From assembly GCF_900108945.1 (NCBI RefSeq), contig NZ_FNYE01000012.1:62001-126000 (forward strand): a stretch of 64,000 bases of DNA. The letters run 5' to 3'. The notes under the pieces are model-generated. The model was not told where the DNA came from. It was given only the letters and a program-made list of their open reading frames with translations, and ran no database searches. The translations under genes were made by a program, and so were the position numbers. Shown here in pieces: positions 7,553 through 15,406 of this stretch (position 1 is the first letter of the stretch; each line of letters opens with the position of its first letter). This DNA is from Paraburkholderia diazotrophica (lineage in GTDB: Bacteria > Pseudomonadota > Gammaproteobacteria > Burkholderiales > Burkholderiaceae).

Positions 7553-8541
7553 TGGCTCAATCCACTATCTACTCCCGCGTGCTGGGCACGGGCAGCTATC
7601 TGCCGCCCAACCGCGTTTCCAATCAGGATCTGGCTGATCGTCTCGCGAAGCAGGGCATCGAGACGAGCGACGAATGGATCGTGGCCCGCACGGGCATCCA
7701 TGCGCGCCACTTTGCCGATCCCGATGTCACGACGAGCGAGCTCTCGCTGATCGCATCGCAACGCGCGATCGAAGCCGCCGACGTCGATCCGCAATCGATC
7801 GATCTCATCATCGTCGCCACTTCGACGCCGGACTTCGTGTTCCCGAGCACAGCCTGTCTGCTGCAGAACAAGCTGGGCATCAAGAACAACGGCGCCGCGT
7901 TCGATGTGCAGGCCGTGTGCTCAGGTTTTGCCTATGCCGTTGCGACGGCTGACAGCTTCATTCGAAGCGGGCAACATCGTACTGCGCTGGTGGTCGGTGC
8001 TGAAACGTTCTCGCGCATCCTCGATTTCAACGACCGCACCACGTGCGTGCTGTTCGGCGATGGCGCAGGTGCCGTCGTGCTGCAGGCGTCGGACGAGCCG
8101 GGCGTGCTGGCAAGCGCGCTGCATGCGGATGGCAGTCACTCGGACATTCTCTGCACGCCGGGCAACGTGCACGGCGGCATCGTGCAAGGCAGCGCGTTCC
8201 TGCACATGGACGGCCAGGCGGTGTTCAAGCTCGCCGTCAACGTGCTCGAAAAGGTCGCGATCGAAGCGCTGCAGAAGGCCGATCTCAAGCCCGAGCAGAT
8301 CGACTGGCTGATTCCGCACCAGGCCAATATCCGCATCATGCAGAGCACGTGCCGCAAGCTGGGCCTGCCACAGGAGCGGATGATCGTCACCGTGCACGAA
8401 CATGGCAACACGTCGGCCGCGTCGATTCCGCTCGCGCTCGACGTTGCGGTTCGCGACGGACGCATCCAGCGCGGCCACAACGTGCTGATCGAAGGCGTGG
8501 GCGGCGGCTTTACGTGGGGCGCGTCGGTCATCCGCTTCTGA
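7552..8541 (+). CDS. fabH: Beta-ketoacyl-ACP synthase III FabH
   Basis: Condenses acetyl-CoA with malonyl-ACP to start type II fatty acid synthesis. The 329-residue thiolase-fold protein carries the full catalytic triad: Cys123 in AVCSGFAYAV, His in PHQANIRI (about residue 256), and Asn in HGNTSAAS (about residue 286). The glycine-rich end GVGGGFTWGASVIRF is typical of FabH and forms part of the active-site loop. The ATG overlaps the plsX stop by one base. A 94-bp gap separates it from fabD. Length and motifs match the E. coli enzyme closely; identification is firm. Confidence 0.97.
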   Translation: MAQSTIYSRVLGTGSYLPPNRVSNQDLADRLAKQGIETSDEWIVARTGIHARHFADPDVTTSELSLIASQRAIEAADVDPQSIDLIIVATSTPDFVFPSTACLLQNKLGIKNNGAAFDVQAVCSGFAYAVATADSFIRSGQHRTALVVGAETFSRILDFNDRTTCVLFGDGAGAVVLQASDEPGVLASALHADGSHSDILCTPGNVHGGIVQGSAFLHMDGQAVFKLAVNVLEKVAIEALQKADLKPEQIDWLIPHQANIRIMQSTCRKLGLPQERMIVTVHEHGNTSAASIPLALDVAVRDGRIQRGHNVLIEGVGGGFTWGASVIRF

Positions 8542-8635
8542 CGACTACCGGGCGACCGTGCCTGCGCGCCGCCGGGAGCGGCAGCGCGGGCTTGTGCGCG
8601 CCACGCGCAACTGAATTCATCGAATTGGGGACGAT

Positions 8636-9568
8636 ATGAAATTTGCGTTCGTTTTTCCGGGGCAGGGCTCGCAGTCGGTCGGCATGCTCAATGCGTTCGC
8701 CGATCACGCGATCGTGCGCGAAACCCTCCAGGAAGCTTCCGACGCGCTCAACCAGGACCTCGGCAAGCTGATCGCCGAAGGCCCGGCTGAAGACCTGAAC
8801 CTGACGACCAACACCCAACCTGTGATGCTGACGGCTGCCTACGCGATCTTTCGCGCGTGGCAGACGGCTGGCGGTCCGGCGCCCGCCATCGTCGCGGGCC
8901 ACAGCCTTGGCGAATACACGGCGCTCGTCGCAGCCGGCGCGCTGAAATTCCGCGACGCTGTGCCGCTCGTGCGCTTCCGCGCGCAGGCGATGCAGAACGC
9001 GGTACCCGTCGGTCAGGGCGGCATGGCCGCGATTCTCGGCCTCGACGACGACACGGTGCGCGAAGTGTGCAAGGAAGCGTCGACGGCGGGCGTCGTCGAA
9101 GCGGTCAATTTCAACGCGCCCGCGCAGGTTGTGATCGCGGGCCACAAGGCCGCCGTCGAAAAGGCGTGCGAGGTCGCGAAGGCAAAGGGCGCGAAGCGCG
9201 CGCTGCCGCTGCCAGTGTCCGCGCCGTTTCATTCGTCGCTGCTCAAGCCGGCTTCGGATCAGCTCCGCGAGTATCTGTCGAGCGTCGACGTGCAGGTGCC
9301 GTCGATCCCTGTCGTGAACAACGTCGATGTGGCGGTCGTCAACGAGCCGGCTGGCATCAAGGATGCACTGGTTCGTCAGGCGGCGGGCGCCGTGCGCTGG
9401 GTCGAATGCGTGCAGTCGATGGCCAGGCAGGGCGTCACGCATGTGATCGAATGCGGTCCGGGCAAGGTGCTGGCGGGCCTGACCAAGCGTATCGACGGCA
9501 ATCTGACCGGCGCATCGATCGTCGATCCGGCCTCGCTCGACGAAGTGCTGAAGCTCGTCGCGGCCTGA
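8636..9568 (+). CDS. fabD: Malonyl-CoA:ACP transacylase FabD
   Basis: Transfers malonyl from CoA to acyl carrier protein, supplying the extender unit to FAS II. The 310-residue protein begins with MKFAFVFPGQGSQSVGM and has the nucleophile Ser90 in GHSLGEYTAL. The arginine that binds the malonyl carboxylate lies in VRFRAQAMQ, and the catalytic His is in VSAPFHSSLL. All expected motifs are in order and the length equals the E. coli protein. A 67-bp spacer separates it from fabG. GGGGACG lies five to eleven bases before the ATG as the ribosome binding site. Confidence 0.97.
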   Translation: MKFAFVFPGQGSQSVGMLNAFADHAIVRETLQEASDALNQDLGKLIAEGPAEDLNLTTNTQPVMLTAAYAIFRAWQTAGGPAPAIVAGHSLGEYTALVAAGALKFRDAVPLVRFRAQAMQNAVPVGQGGMAAILGLDDDTVREVCKEASTAGVVEAVNFNAPAQVVIAGHKAAVEKACEVAKAKGAKRALPLPVSAPFHSSLLKPASDQLREYLSSVDVQVPSIPVVNNVDVAVVNEPAGIKDALVRQAAGAVRWVECVQSMARQGVTHVIECGPGKVLAGLTKRIDGNLTGASIVDPASLDEVLKLVAA

Positions 9569-9635
9569 ACGTCTCCTTGCGAGGCGGCAACGAATCAAAT
9601 AGCTCTGCGTTTGCAGGGCACTGCGGAATTCAACG

Positions 9636-10385
9636 ATGGAAAAGACTCTCGATAAACAGATCGCGATCGTGACGGGCGCTTCGCGCGGCATCGGCCGCGC
9701 AATCGCCGTCGAACTCGCGCGTCAGGGCGCGTTGGTGATCGGCACGGCAACGAGCGAAAGCGGCGCGCATGCGATCACGGAAGCGTTCAAGGCCGAAGGC
9801 CTGAGCGGCCGCGGCGCTGTACTGAACGTGAACGATGCTGCTGCGGCGGAAGCGCTGATCGAAGGCACTGTGAAGGAGTTCGGCGCGCTCAACGTGCTGG
9901 TGAACAACGCGGGCATCACGCAAGATCAGCTCGCGATGCGCATGAAGGACGAAGACTGGGACGCCGTGATCGACACGAATCTCAAGTCCGTGTTCCGTCT
10001 GTCGCGCGCCGTCTTGCGCCCGATGATGAAGGCGCGTGGTGGGCGGATCATCAACATCACGTCGGTGGTCGGCTCGGCGGGCAATCCCGGACAGGCAAAC
10101 TACGCAGCCGCGAAAGCGGGCGTCGCGGGCATGACGCGTGCGCTTGCACGTGAAATCGGCAGCCGCGGCATCACCGTGAACTGCGTCGCACCGGGTTTCA
10201 TCGATACCGACATGACGAAGACGCTGCCTGAAGAGCAGCAGACGGCACTGAAGGCGCAGATTCCGCTCGGCCGTCTCGGCAGCCCGGAAGACATCGCACA
10301 CGCCGTAACGTTCCTCGCATCGCCGCAAGCCGGTTATATCACCGGCACGACGTTGCACGTGAACGGCGGCATGTATATGTCGTAA
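9636..10385 (+). CDS. fabG: 3-oxoacyl-ACP reductase FabG
   Basis: NADPH-dependent reductase that carries out the first reduction of the fatty acid elongation cycle. It is a 249-residue short-chain dehydrogenase. The cofactor loop is TGASRGIG (residues 13-20), the NNAG motif lies near residue 90, and the catalytic residues Ser143, Tyr156 and Lys160 are all present (YAAAK). The C-terminal GGMYMS-like end is typical of FabG. It is preceded by fabD and followed, after 147 bp with its own probable promoter, by acpP. No unusual feature is visible. Confidence 0.97.
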   Translation: MEKTLDKQIAIVTGASRGIGRAIAVELARQGALVIGTATSESGAHAITEAFKAEGLSGRGAVLNVNDAAAAEALIEGTVKEFGALNVLVNNAGITQDQLAMRMKDEDWDAVIDTNLKSVFRLSRAVLRPMMKARGGRIINITSVVGSAGNPGQANYAAAKAGVAGMTRALAREIGSRGITVNCVAPGFIDTDMTKTLPEEQQTALKAQIPLGRLGSPEDIAHAVTFLASPQAGYITGTTLHVNGGMYMS

Positions 10386-10482
10386 TCAAATTCGGTTACT
10401 ATCCGCGCCTTGATGCAATTCAAAGCGCTAATAGGACGGCTTTACAGCAACCTTGTGCGTCGCTTTTTTACAGATGCAAACC

Positions 10483-10491
10483 TGATAAAAT
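10483..10491 (+). promoter_or_regulatory. Probable extended -10 promoter for acpP
   Basis: TGATAAAAT (TGn plus TAAAAT) lies about 42 bases before the acpP start, downstream of a T-rich stretch (10464-10469). No good -35 is found at 17 bases. AcpP is one of the most abundant proteins, so a separate promoter is expected here. GGAGGGG at 10524-10530 forms a strong ribosome binding site. Confidence 0.45.
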
Positions 10492-10532
10492 GCGCGCACT
10501 TGTATTTATGAACTTTTTCCCTTGGAGGGGTA

Positions 10533-10772
10533 ATGGACAATATCGAACAGCGCGTCAAGAAGATCGTTGCAGAGCAACTCGGCGTTGCCGAAGCGGAAAT
10601 CAAGAACGAAGCATCGTTCGTGAACGACCTCGGCGCTGACTCGCTCGACACGGTTGAACTCGTGATGGCTCTCGAAGACGAATTCGGCATGGAAATTCCG
10701 GATGAAGAAGCCGAGAAGATCACGACGGTTCAGCAGGCGATCGACTACGCTCGCGCTAACGTCAAGGCCTAA
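10533..10772 (+). CDS. acpP: Acyl carrier protein
   Basis: Carrier of acyl intermediates in fatty acid synthesis, 79 residues and strongly acidic. Ser37 in [10 protein letters not shown] is the site of 4'-phosphopantetheine attachment, which AcpS (encoded at 24411 in this window) would perform. The sequence [18 protein letters not shown] and the helix II recognition segment [17 protein letters not shown] are near-identical to the family. A strong GGAGGGG precedes the start. The downstream gap before fabF is unusually long (351 bp) and contains a terminator-like element. Confidence 0.98.
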
Positions 10773-11123
10773 GGTCATTCGCGCCCGCCTGGTTGCCTCG
10801 GCTGCTGCGAACGTCGCAGCGCCCGCTGTTGCGGACGCCATGTCGCGCCGCAGGGCGGCGCAAGCAGGGCAGGCGCCGACATCCATGCGCATGCGCGCTA
10901 TCCTGACGACGCCGTCCAAGGCGCACTGGCCGATGCAGCGATGGTCGGCTCTTTCGTCATTGCGCTTACTGATGCAGTTTCTGGTGCTCGCGCCACTGTA
11001 TCGGTCAGCGTATTCGTCAGCGCGCAGGTCAGCGTTCGTCAGGTTAACAGCCACAGGGCTCACAGGGCGCTTTCCTGTGGCTACTGTGGCTTTTGTTTTG
11101 TCATCTATGGAAAAGGGGTTACC
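10773..11123 (+). other. Long acpP-fabF intergenic region
   Basis: No gene is convincing in these 351 bases; the open frames that cross it have atypical composition and no family signature. It holds four GTCAG repeats (starts 11004, 11015, 11028, 11038) and, further right, a terminator-like hairpin with two possible right arms (listed separately). In E. coli the acpP-fabF gap is much shorter. Confidence 0.6.
11049..11101 (+). terminator. Terminator-like element with alternative pairings before fabF
   Basis: AGCCACAGG (11049-11057) can pair with CCTGTGGCT (11074-11082) as a 9-bp hairpin, or its first eight bases can pair with CTGTGGCT (11084-11091), which is followed directly by TTTTGTTTTG. 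The second pairing has the form of an intrinsic terminator and would cut acpP transcripts off from fabF; the first would prevent it. Confidence 0.5.
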
Positions 11124-12362
11124 GTGAGCCGTCGTCGTGTTGTTGTTACAGGCCTGGGGCTTATTTCGCCTGTTGGCAATAATGTTGCCGACGGCTGGGC
11201 CAATCTGGTCGCAGGCAAGTCCGGCATCGCCAACATCACGAAGTTCGATGCGTCGAACTTCTCCACCCGCTTCGCCGGCGAAGTGAAGGGCTTCAATGTC
11301 GAGGACTACATTCCCGGCAAGGAAGCGCGCCATATGGATACGTTCATCCATTACGGCGTGGCAGCCGGCATCCAGGCGATGCAGGATAGCGGCCTCGAGA
11401 TCACCGAAGCCAACTCGGAGCGCGTCGGCGTGGTGGTCGGCTCGGGCATTGGCGGTCTGCCGATGATCGAAGTTACGCAGACGGAACTGCTGAACCGCGG
11501 CCCGCGCCGCATTTCGCCGTTCTTCGTGCCCGCGTCGATCATCAACATGATCTCGGGCCATCTGTCGATCAAGTACGGCCTGAAGGGCCCGAACCTGGCG
11601 ATGGTGACAGCCTGCACGACGGGTCTGCACTGCATCGGCGAGGCATCTCGCCTGATCGAATACGGCGACGCCGACGTGATGATCGCGGGCGGCGCGGAAT
11701 CGACGGTTTCGCCGCTCGGCATCGGCGGCTTCGCGGCCGCGCGTGCGCTGTCGCAGCGTAACGACGATCCGGCGACGGCGAGCCGTCCGTGGGACAAGGA
11801 CCGCGACGGCTTCGTGCTCGGCGAGGGTGCGGGCGTCATGGTGCTCGAGGAATACGAGCACGCGAAGGCGCGTGGCGCGAAGATCTACGCGGAAGTCAGC
11901 GGTTACGGCATGAGCGGCGACGCGTACCACATGACCGCGCCGCTCGAAGACGGCGACGGCGCGCGGCGCTGCATGATCGCGGCGATGAAGAACGCCGGCG
12001 TGAACCCCGATTCGGTGAACTATCTGAACGCGCACGGCACGTCGACGCCACTGGGCGACCTCGCGGAAACCACGGGCATCAAGCGCGCATTCGGCGATCA
12101 CGCGAAGAACATCGTCGTGAACTCGACCAAGTCGATGACGGGTCACCTGCTCGGTGGCGCTGGCGGTCTGGAGTCGGTGTTCACGGTGCTGGCCGTGCAT
12201 CATCAGGTGTCGCCGCCGACCATCAACATCTTCAACCAGGACCCGGAATGCGATCTCGACTACTGCGCGAACACGGCGCGTGAGATGAAGATCGACGTCG
12301 CGCTGAAGAACTCGTTCGGGTTCGGCGGCACGAACGGCACGCTGGTTTTCAAGCGAGCCTGA
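11124..12362 (+). CDS. fabF: Beta-ketoacyl-ACP synthase II FabF
   Basis: Elongating condensing enzyme of type II fatty acid synthesis, also responsible for the 16 to 18 carbon step. The 412-residue protein has catalytic Cys164 in TACTTG and the two active-site histidines in NAHGTSTPLGD and KSMTGHLLGGAG. The C-terminal NSFGFGGTNGTLVF is typical. The GTG at 11124 (translated SRRRVVVTGLG after the start residue) is chosen because the length then matches E. coli FabF (413) and AAGGGG lies upstream; an in-frame ATG at 10941 would add 61 unrelated residues. It is followed after 4 bp by the ygfX-like gene and then rpoE, linking lipid synthesis and envelope stress genes. Confidence 0.96.
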   Translation: MSRRRVVVTGLGLISPVGNNVADGWANLVAGKSGIANITKFDASNFSTRFAGEVKGFNVEDYIPGKEARHMDTFIHYGVAAGIQAMQDSGLEITEANSERVGVVVGSGIGGLPMIEVTQTELLNRGPRRISPFFVPASIINMISGHLSIKYGLKGPNLAMVTACTTGLHCIGEASRLIEYGDADVMIAGGAESTVSPLGIGGFAAARALSQRNDDPATASRPWDKDRDGFVLGEGAGVMVLEEYEHAKARGAKIYAEVSGYGMSGDAYHMTAPLEDGDGARRCMIAAMKNAGVNPDSVNYLNAHGTSTPLGDLAETTGIKRAFGDHAKNIVVNSTKSMTGHLLGGAGGLESVFTVLAVHHQVSPPTINIFNQDPECDLDYCANTAREMKIDVALKNSFGFGGTNGTLVFKRA

Positions 12363-12366
12363 GCGT

Positions 12367-12867
12367 TTGACGGAAGCAGGGTCGTCGCCGGCTCGTCCGG
12401 CCAATGCTCCCGCGGCGGACGTTCCCCGTCCCGCCCTGAACGGCGGACTCTCGCAGCGCGTTGTGCTGCGGCGGTCCGCCGCGTTGTATCTAGCGATGGC
12501 GCTGTTCATCGTCGTCGTCGTTGCCGCCGTCTGGGCGACTGTCGCGCCCCGTTTGGGCATTATCCGGGCCGCGCCGATGGGTGCGGCTGTTTTCGCCATT
12601 CTCGCGCTCGCAGCTGTCCGTCATGCGCGCAACGAGCCGCGCGCATTTAAAATCGGGCCGGATGGAATGTCGGTCTGGAGCCGGATGGGAATATTGCGCG
12701 CGCAGGGTCGTATCGCTGGATGCAGCCAATGGAGCGACTGTCTTCTGATGCTGTCGCTGGGAGACGAGGGTGGCCGATCACATAGGCTTCTGATCGCAGC
12801 CGACATGCTCGAGCGTGACCTTTTTCGTGAGCTTGCCGTGCTCGCGCGGCGCAGTGCCCACGTTTGA
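12367..12867 (+). CDS. YgfX/CptA-like two-helix membrane protein
   Basis: Protein of 166 residues with a polar N-terminal tail, two adjacent membrane segments (about residues 39-58 and 66-84) and a soluble C-terminal part. The C-terminal segment HRLLIAADMLERDLFREL resembles the conserved end of E. coli YgfX (pattern LWLAADSMDEAEWRDL), which suggests the YgfX/CptA family. E. coli YgfX has been described as a toxin affecting FtsZ and MreB, while its partner SdhE is a flavinylation factor; no sdhE-like gene is adjacent here. The start is TTG at 12367, four bases after fabF. Position directly before rpoE suggests co-transcription with the sigma factor or its promoter region. The family call is moderate; toxicity is not implied by the sequence. 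Confidence 0.65.
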   Translation: MTEAGSSPARPANAPAADVPRPALNGGLSQRVVLRRSAALYLAMALFIVVVVAAVWATVAPRLGIIRAAPMGAAVFAILALAAVRHARNEPRAFKIGPDGMSVWSRMGILRAQGRIAGCSQWSDCLLMLSLGDEGGRSHRLLIAADMLERDLFRELAVLARRSAHV

Positions 12868-12931
12868 ATGGCCCGTCAGCGCGGCCCCGCGCCTTGACTG
12901 TAAAGACTGTAACCGCTGTTACGCGTGTAAC

Positions 12932-12958
12932 TTGCCATCTTGAAGGGGAAGCTACAAT
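12932..12958 (+). promoter_or_regulatory. Possible rpoE promoter
   Basis: TTGCCA (12932-12937) and TACAAT (12953-12958) lie 15 bases apart, shorter than ideal, about 40 bases before the rpoE start. The overlapping GTAACTT (12927-12933) resembles the -35 element GGAACTT of sigma-E promoters, which would allow autoregulation, but no clear TCTGA-like -10 follows. Both readings are weak. Confidence 0.3.
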
Positions 12959-12998
12959 AGTGCCCCGCCACACGCGCAAAAGTTAACGGATTTATCAG

Positions 12999-13598
12999 GT
13001 GAGCGAAAAAGAAATAGATCAGGTGCTAGTTGAACGCGTTCAGAATGGCGACAAGGCCGCGTTCGAGCTTCTGGTCTCGAAGTACCACCGCAAGATCATC
13101 CGGCTGATCTCGCGCCTCGTGCGGGATCCCGCCGAGGTCGAGGACGTGGCCCAGGATGCCTTCATCAAGGCATACCGGGCGCTGCCCCAATTCCGCGGCG
13201 AGTCCGCGTTCTATACGTGGTTGTACCGGATTGCCGTCAACACGGCTAAGAATTACCTTGCGACCCAGGGCCGACGCGCGCCCACTTCGACGGAAGCGGA
13301 CGCTGAAGAAGCTGAAACTTTCTCCGATGCTGACCAACTAAGGGATATCAACACGCCCGAGTCGATGTTGATGAGCAAACAGATCGCAGAGACGGTCAAT
13401 GCTGCGATGGCGGTTTTACCGGAAGAGCTGCGCACCGCCATAACTCTTCGTGAAATTGAAGGTCTGAGCTACGAGGAAATCGCTGAAATGATGGGGTGCC
13501 CGATCGGCACCGTCAGATCGAGAATTTTCCGCGCTCGCGAAGCCATTGCGGCAAAATTGCGTCCGCTGCTTGACACACCCGAGGGCAAGCGCTGGTAA
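12999..13598 (+). CDS. rpoE: RNA polymerase ECF sigma factor RpoE (sigma-E/AlgU)
   Basis: Extracytoplasmic-function sigma factor that directs the response to misfolded envelope proteins. The 199-residue protein starts at GTG 12999 (SEKEIDQVLVERVQNGD) and shows sigma region 2 (EDVAQDAFIKAYRALPQFRG) and region 4 (LREIEGLSYEEIAEMMGCPIG, read as two overlapping segments) with its helix-turn-helix. The high similarity to E. coli RpoE and Pseudomonas AlgU in these regions, and the following rseA-rseB-mucD genes, make the assignment firm. It would be held at the membrane by RseA until regulated proteolysis. About 130 bp upstream separate it from the ygfX-like gene and probably hold a promoter. Confidence 0.96.
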   Translation: MSEKEIDQVLVERVQNGDKAAFELLVSKYHRKIIRLISRLVRDPAEVEDVAQDAFIKAYRALPQFRGESAFYTWLYRIAVNTAKNYLATQGRRAPTSTEADAEEAETFSDADQLRDINTPESMLMSKQIAETVNAAMAVLPEELRTAITLREIEGLSYEEIAEMMGCPIGTVRSRIFRAREAIAAKLRPLLDTPEGKRW

Positions 13599-13697
13599 CG
13601 TCTGTGGTACACAGCGGCTAGCCGGCCTCGCGGACGGCGGCGCAGTATCTGGGTTAAGTGGTGTCACTACGGGGTGTCTGTAAAGATGGGGAGCATC

Positions 13698-14342
13698 ATG
13701 GGGTCGGTTTCGATGCCAATGCAAACAAATGCGCAAGCAAGCTCGCATCGCGAGCGTCTGTCTGCTTTCGTCGACGGGGAACTGGTCGACAGCGAGCATC
13801 CGAACACAATTCTTGCCGCACTGGGCCATGAAGGTCGTGCGACATGGTCGTGCTATCACCTGATCGGCGACGCGCTGCGTTCCGACGATCTGGCTGTCAG
13901 CCCGGCCGCGAGCAGTGCATTCATGAGCGGTTTCGCAGCCCGCTTCGAGAGCGAGGCCCACGTACTGGCGCCTGCTTCGATCCCGGTCGCGCGCCGCCTG
14001 TTGTCGTTGCGCCGGCGCGTGATTCCGGCTTTTGCCGTCGCCGCGGCTGCCGCCACGCTCACGTGGATCGTGATGCCGCAACTGCAGGGCATGAACACGG
14101 CAGGCTCCGGTGCCACACAGGTCGCATCGGTCGCGTCGCATTCGGACTCGATGCAGCGCGTGGCGATGGCGTCGATGCCGGCCGCGACGACCGCGCAGGC
14201 AAACGTCCAGGACGGCAACATCATCCGCGACGCGAACCTCGATCAATATCTGGAAGCGCATCAGCAGTTCGGTCTGCAGCCTGTCGTGTCGGGCTCGATG
14301 CCGTTGCTTCGCGCCGCCTCCCTGACGACGCAGGGCCAATAG
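13698..14342 (+). CDS. rseA: Anti-sigma-E factor RseA/MucA
   Basis: Single-pass inner-membrane anti-sigma factor of 214 residues. The N-terminal cytoplasmic part (RERLSAFVDGEL, then WSCYHLIGDALRSD) is the sigma-binding RseA N-domain. One membrane segment follows at about residues 111-128 (VIPAFAVAAAAATLTWIV), then a periplasmic part rich in Ala, Met and Ser that should bind RseB and carry the DegS-type cleavage site. The start is uncertain: ATG 13698 has GGGGAG close upstream, while ATG 13686 and GTG 13674 are in frame. It lies 99 bp after rpoE and 4 bp before rseB, as expected for one operon. Confidence 0.92.
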   Translation: MGSVSMPMQTNAQASSHRERLSAFVDGELVDSEHPNTILAALGHEGRATWSCYHLIGDALRSDDLAVSPAASSAFMSGFAARFESEAHVLAPASIPVARRLLSLRRRVIPAFAVAAAAATLTWIVMPQLQGMNTAGSGATQVASVASHSDSMQRVAMASMPAATTAQANVQDGNIIRDANLDQYLEAHQQFGLQPVVSGSMPLLRAASLTTQGQ

Positions 14343-14346
14343 TCTG

Positions 14347-15387
14347 ATGCAGAGTCTGCGGTTGAAAAAAACGACTATCTGGGGGCGGCTGCCGGCATTC
14401 CTGTTCTGCGCAGCCGTGATGTTGTCCGCAACGTCGCGCACCTTTGCGCAAACGGACGATTCCGCCGCCCGGCACAGCGCGGCGGAACTGCTGAACCGGA
14501 TCCATCAGGCCGCCCAGCAGCAGAACTACGAGGGCGCATTCGTTTATCAGCGCGGCAATTTCGTTCAGTCGTCGCGCATTTCGCACTACACGACGCACAA
14601 CGACGGCGAGTTCGAATCGCTCGAAAGCCTCGACGGCAAGCCTCGCAAGATGCTGCGTCATAACGACGAGCTGTACACATTTGTGCCGGAGCGGCATCTG
14701 TGCGTTGTCGAAAAACGGCAGAACAAGGATTCGTTCCCGGCGCTCCTGTCGGCAAGCGGCGATCAGGTGCTGACCGTCTATGACCCGAAGATGCTGGGTA
14801 CCGACCGCGTCGCCGGTATCGACAGCCAGGTGATCGAGCTCGATCCGAAGGATGCCAATCGATTTGCCTACAAACTGTGGGCCGACACGAAAACAGGCTT
14901 GCTGCTGCGCGCGCAGACGCTCGATCCGAGTGGCCAGGTGCTCGAACAGATGTCGTTCTCGCAGATTCGCATCGGCGTTCCCGCCGATAAGGGGCCCATC
15001 GCGAGCGGCATCAAGAACACGGCCGGCTGGACCGTCGTGCGGCCGCCCGTCGAGCCCGTCGATATGGAAGCGCAAGGCTGGCAGGTCGCGCCGCCCGTCG
15101 CGGGCTTCCACAAGATTCGCGAACTGCGCCGGCCGATGGCGGCGGCCGATCCGTCCAATCCGCCTATTCCCGTCGATCAGATGGTGTTCTCGGATGGCCT
15201 CGCGGCGCTGTCGATCTTCGTCGAGCCGGTCGAGAAGAGCACGCGCAAGGAAGGGGCGGGAAACAGCGGCGCAACGCACGTCCTGGTCAAGCGGCGCGGC
15301 GATTTCTGGATCACATTGCTTGGGGAAGTGCCTCAGGCCACGTTGCAGCAATTTGCGGCTGCCATAGAATACAAGCCTTCCCGGTAA
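14347..15387 (+). CDS. rseB: Periplasmic sigma-E regulator RseB/MucB
   Basis: Periplasmic protein of 346 residues that binds the periplasmic domain of RseA and protects it from proteolysis until lipid or lipoprotein signals release it. A signal peptide is clear (basic start MQSLRLKK, hydrophobic core around residues 15-28, cleavage near TFAQ). The mature part shows the MucB/RseB N-domain (SAAELLNRIHQAAQQQNYEG, FVYQRGNFVQSSRI) and the C-domain with QMVFSDGLAALSIFVEP. The start is four bases after the rseA stop. It is followed by mucD after 19 bp. Identification is secure. Confidence 0.95.
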   Translation: MQSLRLKKTTIWGRLPAFLFCAAVMLSATSRTFAQTDDSAARHSAAELLNRIHQAAQQQNYEGAFVYQRGNFVQSSRISHYTTHNDGEFESLESLDGKPRKMLRHNDELYTFVPERHLCVVEKRQNKDSFPALLSASGDQVLTVYDPKMLGTDRVAGIDSQVIELDPKDANRFAYKLWADTKTGLLLRAQTLDPSGQVLEQMSFSQIRIGVPADKGPIASGIKNTAGWTVVRPPVEPVDMEAQGWQVAPPVAGFHKIRELRRPMAAADPSNPPIPVDQMVFSDGLAALSIFVEPVEKSTRKEGAGNSGATHVLVKRRGDFWITLLGEVPQATLQQFAAAIEYKPSR

Positions 15388-15406
15388 TCCTTCGGTTCGC
15401 TACGAC

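Noticed and set aside
10702..11127. Plus-strand frame covering the acpP-fabF gap
   Set aside because: It begins inside acpP in another frame and has no domain or start signal; the region is better explained as regulatory.
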